Shown piece by piece: positions 40,581 through 45,603 of a stretch of 45,603 nt of DNA. A program made the position numbers and the translations under genes. The notes under the pieces are model-generated. The model did not search any database. It was not told where the DNA came from and saw nothing but the letters and a program-made list of their open reading frames with translations. The stretch comes from JAAYCI01 sp031551695. GTDB taxonomy: Bacteria > Bacillota > Clostridia > Oscillospirales > Ruminococcaceae. How positions within the stretch are numbered: position 1 is the first letter of the stretch; every line of letters starts with the position of its first letter. Location of the stretch: NCBI GenBank assembly GCA_031551695.1, contig JAVBNG010000051.1, forward strand, positions 1 through 45,603, in the 5' to 3' direction.

Positions 40581-42581
40581 ATGATAAAAGGGCAGGGTGC
40601 TTTCGCACGTTTGCGGCGGGCGCTGGGTGCGCTTGCCGGGCGTTTGCTTGCCCGCTTTCCGGCGTTGCGGCCGCTTGCCATGCGGGCTTTTTTTTGGTAT
40701 TGCAAACGCGTCACGCCGCCCTCCGGGCTGAACGTGCTGTTCCAATGCGGCGACGGCGATGCGTTTGACGGCGACGTGCGCGCCATTTGCGAGGCGCTGG
40801 CAGCCGGCGGGGCTTACGCCAACATGGACCTGGTGGTGGCGATGACACCCGCCGCCCGCGGCAAGAACGACGATTTTTTTGTGGCCACGCCGCAGGCGCG
40901 CGCCACCATGGTGGGCACGGACGGTTATGTGAAAAACCTTGCGCGCGCCAAATACTGGGTGACGGACGGCCCCTTGCCCGCCTATGCAAAGCCGGGGAAA
41001 GAACATATCTGGATTTTTACGTCGCAAAGTGGGGCGGGGGAGAATGCGCTGAACAAAAACGCATTCGGCTCTGCGCAAAACGGCGGAAAAGAAATGCGGC
41101 TTGCCGCGCGGCGGGCTACGCACATTTTGGTGGACGCGCCGGTTTTTGCGGCGGACGCCGTGGCGCGCCTTGGCCTTGCGGGAAAGGCGGCAAACAAGGT
41201 GCGGGCCTTTGCGCCGGTGCAGGCCTTGCGTTATATTGGTGGCAGCCGTCGGGATTTGTTCAAATGGAAAATGGACGCGGGCGTGCCGCTGGGGCAAGGC
41301 GCGGTTTTGCCGGATGTGGCGGACAAAGCCGCCGCGGCGGAACTGGCCGCGCTGGTGACGGAGAGAGGCGGCTGTGCCATGTCGCCCTCCGGCGCAGACA
41401 TTTACGCGCAGTTTGCCGCCTCGGACGCGGTGGTGACGGACAGCGCGCCACATGCCGTGGCGGCGGCGCGGCTGGGGAAACCGGTGGTGTTGTTTGCGCC
41501 GCGCGGCGCAAACGCCGCCTTTGCGCGTTTTGCCGCCGCCATGCCGCACAGCACGGCGCAAACGGCGCAGGATGCCGCCGCCCTTGCCCTGCGGCTGGCG
41601 GGCGGAAAAATGGACATTCTTCCAGAAGTGAAAGCAGAAATGACGTGGTTGCAACAGCAGGCGGGCGAAACCGATGCGGACGCCGTGGCAGAGGCACTTC
41701 GCGCCATGCTGGCGCCCCAGGCGGCGAGCACGGCGCGCCAGCGGCGCCACGCCGCGCGGCAGGAGTTTTTTAACCATGTGTCGGTACACACCTGCGGCGC
41801 CCTGCGCGGGGTGGGGTTTTCTTTCTCGCCGAACGTGAAGAAGCTGCGGGCGCTGAAAAACACCCACATGGGCCGGCGTTGTGTTTTGGTAGGCAACGGC
41901 CCCAGCCTGACTGCCGGGGACCTGGAAGCCATCAAAAACGAAGTGACCTTTGGCTGCAACATGATTTTTAAATCCTTTGAATTCACCGCATGGCGGCCGG
42001 ACTATTATTTTGTCATCGATTCCGCCTACATTAAAAACCACAGCACCGAACTGGCGGACGTTTTGGACATGCCTGTTTTTACCGTGGCCCAGCGGCTGCA
42101 CTTGTGGAAAAAACGCCCCAAAAACCTGATGTGGAGCTATTTGTACAAGGACGACCGGTACCGCCCGTTTTGCAACCCGCCAAAGGGTGTAGACCTGCAA
42201 AAAAGCACGGTGATGGTGCTGATGATCGAAATGGCGGTCTACATGGGCTTTTCGGAAATTTACCTGATTGGCGTGGACGCCAGCAATACACACGCAGCGG
42301 CGGGCGCCACCCATTTTATGGACAACAACTTTTCGCAAAAGACCCAGCGGGTAATTCAAAAGCGCAGCGCCAATTTTTCCAAAAACGCCATGACGATGGA
42401 GGGCTTGGGGCAGATGGTGCTGGACCATTCGCTGCTGGCCTATGCCGGGCTGTGGGAATACGCGGCGCGGCGCGGTGTGCGCATTTTCAACGCCACCCGC
42501 GGGGGATTTTTAGAGGTGTTCCCCCGGGCGGACCTGGACGACGTGCTGCGCCGCGTCGGGCGGGGGCCGGAAGAAAACTGA
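40581..42581 (+). CDS. Fusion: glycerophosphotransferase-like domain plus DUF115 (MptE-like) domain
   Basis: A 666-residue protein. The ATG at 40581 has GAGAGGAGG upstream; an upstream in-frame extension is the preceding gene in another frame. The first ~390 residues resemble CDP-glycerol glycerophosphotransferases of the TagB/TagF type in layout (ARAKYWVTDGPLPAYAKPG, HILVDAPVFAADAVARLGL, SDAVVTDSAPHAVAAARLGKPVV). The expected WHGTP segment reads FTSQSG and DYSS reads DSAP, so catalytic residues are not conserved. The last ~250 residues are a clear DUF115/MptE-like domain (GRRCVLVGNGPSLTAGDLEA, FGCNMIFKSFEFTAWRPDYY), often found in capsule and flagellar glycan loci. Its function here is probably surface-polymer assembly; the exact reaction is unknown. 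Confidence 0.7.
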   Translation: MIKGQGAFARLRRALGALAGRLLARFPALRPLAMRAFFWYCKRVTPPSGLNVLFQCGDGDAFDGDVRAICEALAAGGAYANMDLVVAMTPAARGKNDDFFVATPQARATMVGTDGYVKNLARAKYWVTDGPLPAYAKPGKEHIWIFTSQSGAGENALNKNAFGSAQNGGKEMRLAARRATHILVDAPVFAADAVARLGLAGKAANKVRAFAPVQALRYIGGSRRDLFKWKMDAGVPLGQGAVLPDVADKAAAAELAALVTERGGCAMSPSGADIYAQFAASDAVVTDSAPHAVAAARLGKPVVLFAPRGANAAFARFAAAMPHSTAQTAQDAAALALRLAGGKMDILPEVKAEMTWLQQQAGETDADAVAEALRAMLAPQAASTARQRRHAARQEFFNHVSVHTCGALRGVGFSFSPNVKKLRALKNTHMGRRCVLVGNGPSLTAGDLEAIKNEVTFGCNMIFKSFEFTAWRPDYYFVIDSAYIKNHSTELADVLDMPVFTVAQRLHLWKKRPKNLMWSYLYKDDRYRPFCNPPKGVDLQKSTVMVLMIEMAVYMGFSEIYLIGVDASNTHAAAGATHFMDNNFSQKTQRVIQKRSANFSKNAMTMEGLGQMVLDHSLLAYAGLWEYAARRGVRIFNATRGGFLEVFPRADLDDVLRRVGRGPEEN

Positions 42582-42601
42582 CACCATATCTTGTGGTGCG
42601 G

Positions 42602-42630
42602 TTGTGCTGCGCCGCCAAATGAGGTATACT
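42602..42630 (+). promoter_or_regulatory. Promoter before the first licD gene
   Basis: -35 TTGTGC (42602-42607), 17-nt spacer, -10 TATACT (42625-42630). It would drive licD, the pyruvyltransferase-like gene and the second licD, separating them from the upstream fusion gene. Confidence 0.65.
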
Positions 42631-42709
42631 GATAGGCGAATGATTGGGGTGCCCGGCGGCGGATGCTGCGGCGGGCCACACGGCAAAACGAACGATGAGG
42701 AGCAAAACC

Positions 42710-43783
42710 ATGGGGGAAGGGGCGCAATCGCTGGATTTGACGCCGATCGAAATTCGGGAAGTGCAGCTGATCCAGCTGGAAATGCTGATTGAGGCGGACC
42801 GCATTTGCTCAAAGCACAAAATCCCGTATTGGATCATCGGCGGCACGCTGATGGGCTCTATCCGGCACCGCGGCTTCATCCCGTGGGACCCGGACGCCGA
42901 CATTATGCTGCGCCGCAGCGACTATGAGCGGTTTTTTGAAGTGTGCAAAACCGAGTTGGACACGGATCGTTTCTTTTTCCAGGAGTGGCGCACGGACCCG
43001 GAATACCGCTGGGGCTATTCGCGGATTTTGCGAAACGGCACCGAGTTCCACCGCGGCGGCTACGAACACATGAAGCAAAAAAACGGCGTGTTCATCGATA
43101 TCATGATCAGCGACAACGTGCCCGATTCCCCGGTTTTGCGGCCCGTTTTCACCTTTGTCACCTATGCCATCCGCAAAATACTGTGGGCCGAGGCCGGCCG
43201 CAAATACCACCCGAAGGCGCTGATGCGCCTGTGGTACAGCCTGCTGTACCTCATTCCGCACCGGGCGGTGTGCCGCTTCCGCGACTGGCTGGCAAACCGC
43301 ATGGACCGGGGCCCCACCACGCTGACGCGGAACATTTCGCATCCACGCTCGATAAAATGGAAGCACAAATGGGGTGTGAAGGCCTTCGTTGACTCGGAAA
43401 ACGTGATAGACAACGGGACGATGTACGGGCTGTGGTGCCCGGAAATGCGCACACGGGTGCCCTTTGAGGCGCATTACTTTTTGGCGCTGCAAACCTCGAT
43501 AGACAGCCTGCAAAACACCTTCGGCGATTACCTTACCCTGCCGCCCACCGCCGAGCGCAAAAGCCATATCCCGTGCTCGAAGCTGGTGGTGGTGCAGCCG
43601 GAACTTGCCCCCCCCATTCCCCTGAAAGACATCCTTACGCCGTATATCGACGGCACCATCCCGGATCATTTCCGCATGCGGCGCCTTGCGCCGGAGGAAT
43701 ATCTGACTACGGCCCGCGTGGATGCCGACCCAAACGATTTGCGCGGCTTTGAGGAGGAAGGACAACGGAAACCGGCAACGTAA
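42710..43783 (+). CDS. LicD-family phosphotransferase, copy 1
   Basis: LicD proteins transfer phosphocholine or related phospho-groups from a CDP-activated donor to teichoic acid or glycan. The start at 42710 (GAGGAG 7 nt upstream) gives 357 residues. The family core GGTLMGSIRHRGFIPWDPDAD holds the acidic triad Asp60, Asp62 and Asp64, which matches the nucleotidyltransferase-fold metal site (usual form W-D-D-D-I-D). The remainder includes WGYSRILRNGTEFHRGGYEH and KNGVFIDIMISDNVPD. It is closely related to the truncated gene at 45114, so the two are paralogues flanking the pyruvyltransferase-like gene. The transferred group is unknown. Confidence 0.88.
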   Translation: MGEGAQSLDLTPIEIREVQLIQLEMLIEADRICSKHKIPYWIIGGTLMGSIRHRGFIPWDPDADIMLRRSDYERFFEVCKTELDTDRFFFQEWRTDPEYRWGYSRILRNGTEFHRGGYEHMKQKNGVFIDIMISDNVPDSPVLRPVFTFVTYAIRKILWAEAGRKYHPKALMRLWYSLLYLIPHRAVCRFRDWLANRMDRGPTTLTRNISHPRSIKWKHKWGVKAFVDSENVIDNGTMYGLWCPEMRTRVPFEAHYFLALQTSIDSLQNTFGDYLTLPPTAERKSHIPCSKLVVVQPELAPPIPLKDILTPYIDGTIPDHFRMRRLAPEEYLTTARVDADPNDLRGFEEEGQRKPAT

Positions 43784-43794
43784 AGTACGGGCTT

Positions 43795-45102
43795 TTGACT
43801 TACGACGACCGCCCCATGCGGCCCGGCAGCAGCCGTCCGCTCAATATCGGCGATCCCATCCAGGTGTACGCCATGAAAAACATCTACCGCCATATGGGCA
43901 TGGCGGCAGAGGATTTGGTGCCGGTAAGCCGCTACCACATGGCTGCTTACGCCGGGGAAAAGGCCGTGGTGCCGCTGAACTGCTTCAACATGATTGCAAA
44001 CCAGGGCAGCCACCCGTACAGCACCCTGCCGCCTTCGGGCCAAGTGGTGCCGGTGTATATCAGCTTCCACCTGCACAATATGGTGATTGACAAGGCTATT
44101 TTGGACAATATGGCCCGGTTTGGGCCGGTGGGCTGCCGCGACGAGGAAACTTACCAAAACCTGACGGCCCAAGGGGTGGACGCCTACCTTTCCGGCTGTT
44201 TGACGGCCGCGCTGCCAAGGCGCGAGCGCGAGCCGGAGAACGGCAAGGTGTATCTGGTGGACTGCTATGACACGGTGATGGAGTGCATGCCGAAGGCGCT
44301 GATGCAAGACGCCGTCGTGCTGTCCCATTCTTTCCTGATGGAAAACGAAGGCGGCGCGCACCTTTCGAAGGCGGCTTCGGCCCGTTTTCAGGCGGCCGGG
44401 GAAGCGCGGCTGCGCCTGTACCGCGACACTGCGAAGCGCATCATCACCGGCCGGCTGCACGCAACGTCGCCCTGCAACGCCATGGGCATTCCGGTGGTGT
44501 CGTTGCGGAACAACATCGACGGCCGGTTTGCCTGGCTGGAAAAGTTGCTGCCGCTGTACACCCCGCTGGACGGCCCGGTGGAGGACATCGACTGGGAACG
44601 CCCGGCGGCGGCGTATGAGGAGCACAAAAAAGTGCTGATAGACCTTGCCTGCACCCAGGTGCGGCGCGCCCGCCAAAAGGAGGCGGGAAGCTGGGGCGCC
44701 GCCGAGGAAGCGGCCTTTCGCGCGCTGGCAAAGCGGGTGCACGATTTTTACATGGACCGCCCACGCGCGCAATATGACGTGCGCTGCCTGCGGCGGCTGG
44801 ACGATTTTGCCCCCATGCACCTGCCAAACGCGCAGGTGGCCCTGTGGGGCGTTACCACGGACATGCAGATCGTGAAGAACGCTATCGCGCGCCATTTCCC
44901 CGGCGTGCGGGTTACGATTTTGGACCAGGCGGTGGAGGGGACGTTCGACGGCATTCCCGTGCAAAAGCCGGAGGCCCTTGCCGCTATGCCAAAGCACACC
45001 CTTTGCATTGCCACGGCGCGGCCCGCCGTGGCCGCCGCGCGGCAGCGCTGCGCGGAGCTGGGGCTTGACATGGTGCAGTGGAGCAAGGTCCGGTTCCAGT
45101 GA
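43795..45102 (+). CDS. Polysaccharide pyruvyltransferase-like protein with C-terminal extra domain
   Basis: A 435-residue product counted from TTG at 43795. The N-terminus LTYDDRPMRPGSSRPLNIGDPIQVYAM has the INIGDxIQ signature of the CsaB/WcaK pyruvyltransferase family. HSFLMENEGG, ITGRLHATSPCNAMGIPVV and SLRNNIDGRF match the donor-binding half. The last ~90 residues (VALWGVTTDMQIVKN, VTILDQAVEGTFDGIPVQKP) look like a Rossmann-like sugar-modifying appendage. The true start is uncertain: the frame is open back to 43753, a good ribosome site (GGAGGAAGG) lies at 43753-43761 and an ACG sits at 43765 where ATG is expected. It probably adds pyruvate ketals or acts as a glycosyltransferase-like modifier of the polymer. 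Confidence 0.78.
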   Translation: MTYDDRPMRPGSSRPLNIGDPIQVYAMKNIYRHMGMAAEDLVPVSRYHMAAYAGEKAVVPLNCFNMIANQGSHPYSTLPPSGQVVPVYISFHLHNMVIDKAILDNMARFGPVGCRDEETYQNLTAQGVDAYLSGCLTAALPRREREPENGKVYLVDCYDTVMECMPKALMQDAVVLSHSFLMENEGGAHLSKAASARFQAAGEARLRLYRDTAKRIITGRLHATSPCNAMGIPVVSLRNNIDGRFAWLEKLLPLYTPLDGPVEDIDWERPAAAYEEHKKVLIDLACTQVRRARQKEAGSWGAAEEAAFRALAKRVHDFYMDRPRAQYDVRCLRRLDDFAPMHLPNAQVALWGVTTDMQIVKNAIARHFPGVRVTILDQAVEGTFDGIPVQKPEALAAMPKHTLCIATARPAVAAARQRCAELGLDMVQWSKVRFQ

Positions 45103-45113
45103 GGAGGCGCAAG

Positions 45114-45603
45114 TTGGCACAGCCAATCGAGATACCGGCCGAAGACCGGCGGAGGATCCAGTTGATCCAGCTGGAATTGCTGGCGGAGCTGGACCGCGTT
45201 TGCCGCAAAAACGGCATTTGCTATTCGCTGGACGCGGGCACCCTGCTTGGCGCCGTGCGGCACAAGGGGTTCATCCCGTGGGACCCGGACAGCGACGTGG
45301 TGATGCTGCGCGAAGCGTACGAGCGGTTTTTTGAAGCCTGCGGGCGGGAGATGGACACAGAGCGCTTCTTTTTGCAGGAATGGCGCACGGATCCGGCCTA
45401 CCGTTGGGGGTACTCGCGCATTTTGCGAAAGGGCACCGCATTCCACCGGGCGGGCTACGAGCATTTACAGCAAAAAAACGGCGTTTTTATCGACATTTTT
45501 TTGCTGGACAACGTGCCGGAAAACCCGCTGGCGCGCCGGGTGCAGTTGCTTTGCTGCTATTGCATCCGCAAGGTGACGTGGAGCGCGGCGGGCGCGAAGG
45601 TGC
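45114..45603 (+). CDS. LicD-family phosphotransferase, copy 2, 3' partial
   Basis: TTG at 45114 is preceded by GAGGAGG with 6-nt spacing, directly after the stop of the previous gene; the frame runs off the right edge (163 residues seen). The sequence AGTLLGAVRHKGFIPWDPDSD carries Asp57, Asp59 and Asp61, and the following segments (ERFFEACGREMDTERFFLQE, WRTDPAYRWGYSRILRKGTA) align almost residue for residue with copy 1. Helical QLIQLELLAELDRVCRKNGI precedes the core as in copy 1. This is a tandem paralogue, perhaps transferring a second substituent or acting on another position. Confidence 0.88.
   Translation, partial: MAQPIEIPAEDRRRIQLIQLELLAELDRVCRKNGICYSLDAGTLLGAVRHKGFIPWDPDSDVVMLREAYERFFEACGREMDTERFFLQEWRTDPAYRWGYSRILRKGTAFHRAGYEHLQQKNGVFIDIFLLDNVPENPLARRVQLLCCYCIRKVTWSAAGAKV

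Noticed and set aside
39144..42428. 1094-codon open frame antisense to the glycopolymer genes
   Set aside because: It mirrors two well-supported plus-strand genes in a very GC-rich region, where antisense stops are rare. Its translation is low-complexity Arg/Pro/Ala-rich with no ribosome site or domain.

Overview
The window looks like a chromosomal contig of a GC-rich Clostridia member, most likely Oscillospirales (Ruminococcaceae/Oscillospiraceae). The supporting signs are: a type II fatty-acid operon in the Clostridia/Lactobacillales gene order with FabK as enoyl reductase and a MarR/FabT-type regulator; a CIRCE-controlled groESL operon; strong AGGAGG-type ribosome sites and canonical TTGACA/TATAAT promoters; a PepV-type dipeptidase; and a giant surface protein with Listeria-Bacteroides (InlB B) repeats. 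Placement is inference; no 16S or marker tree was possible.

Layout. (1) 1-5634: C-terminal part of a very large InlB-B-repeat surface protein, open at the left edge. (2) 5635-6771: gene-poor spacer with terminators, a stranded 3' end of a tRNA gene and an intact tRNA-Leu(CAG). (3) 6772-18111, minus strand: a twelve-gene lipid operon read as acyl-CoA synthetase, marR/fabT-like, acpP, fabK, fabD, fabG, fabF, accB, fabZ, accC, accD, accA. It has one strong promoter with a perfect 15-bp palindrome just downstream of the start site, and two copies of a structured repeat in front of fabK and fabZ. fabH is absent from its usual place. (4) 18236-20837: patatin-like phospholipase and a CNNM/HlyC-type membrane protein, diverging around a probable MITE. 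(5) 20859-23953: an M20 dipeptidase and a YfcC-type carrier, translationally coupled. (6) 24053-28360: FMN-binding lipoprotein, class A PBP and a small coiled-coil protein. (7) 28616-30824: groES-groEL with CIRCE. (8) 30847-35682: a probable operon of a pentameric ligand-gated channel-like protein, an MTA/SAH deaminase-type amidohydrolase, SAH hydrolase and a lipid/diacylglycerol kinase. (9) 35728-38504: a divergent ABC importer (lipoprotein, permease, ATPase). (10) 38613-38786: tRNA-Val(CAC). (11) 38840-45603: a cell-surface glycopolymer cluster (nucleotidyltransferase-like protein, glycerophosphotransferase-like/DUF115 fusion, LicD, pyruvyltransferase, second LicD cut by the right edge).

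How the parts fit. Membrane lipid synthesis (region 3), lipid turnover (patatin, lipid kinase), wall synthesis (PBP) and surface polymer decoration (LicD cluster) make this largely an envelope-biogenesis neighbourhood. The most unusual points are the duplicated structured repeat inside the fab operon, the replacement of the fabH position by an acyl-CoA synthetase under a palindromic operator, the channel-like protein co-transcribed with S-adenosylhomocysteine metabolism, the degenerate fusion enzymes of the glycopolymer cluster, and an undomained tandem repeat in the surface protein. No CRISPR array, phage module, toxin-antitoxin pair or secondary-metabolite cluster was seen.
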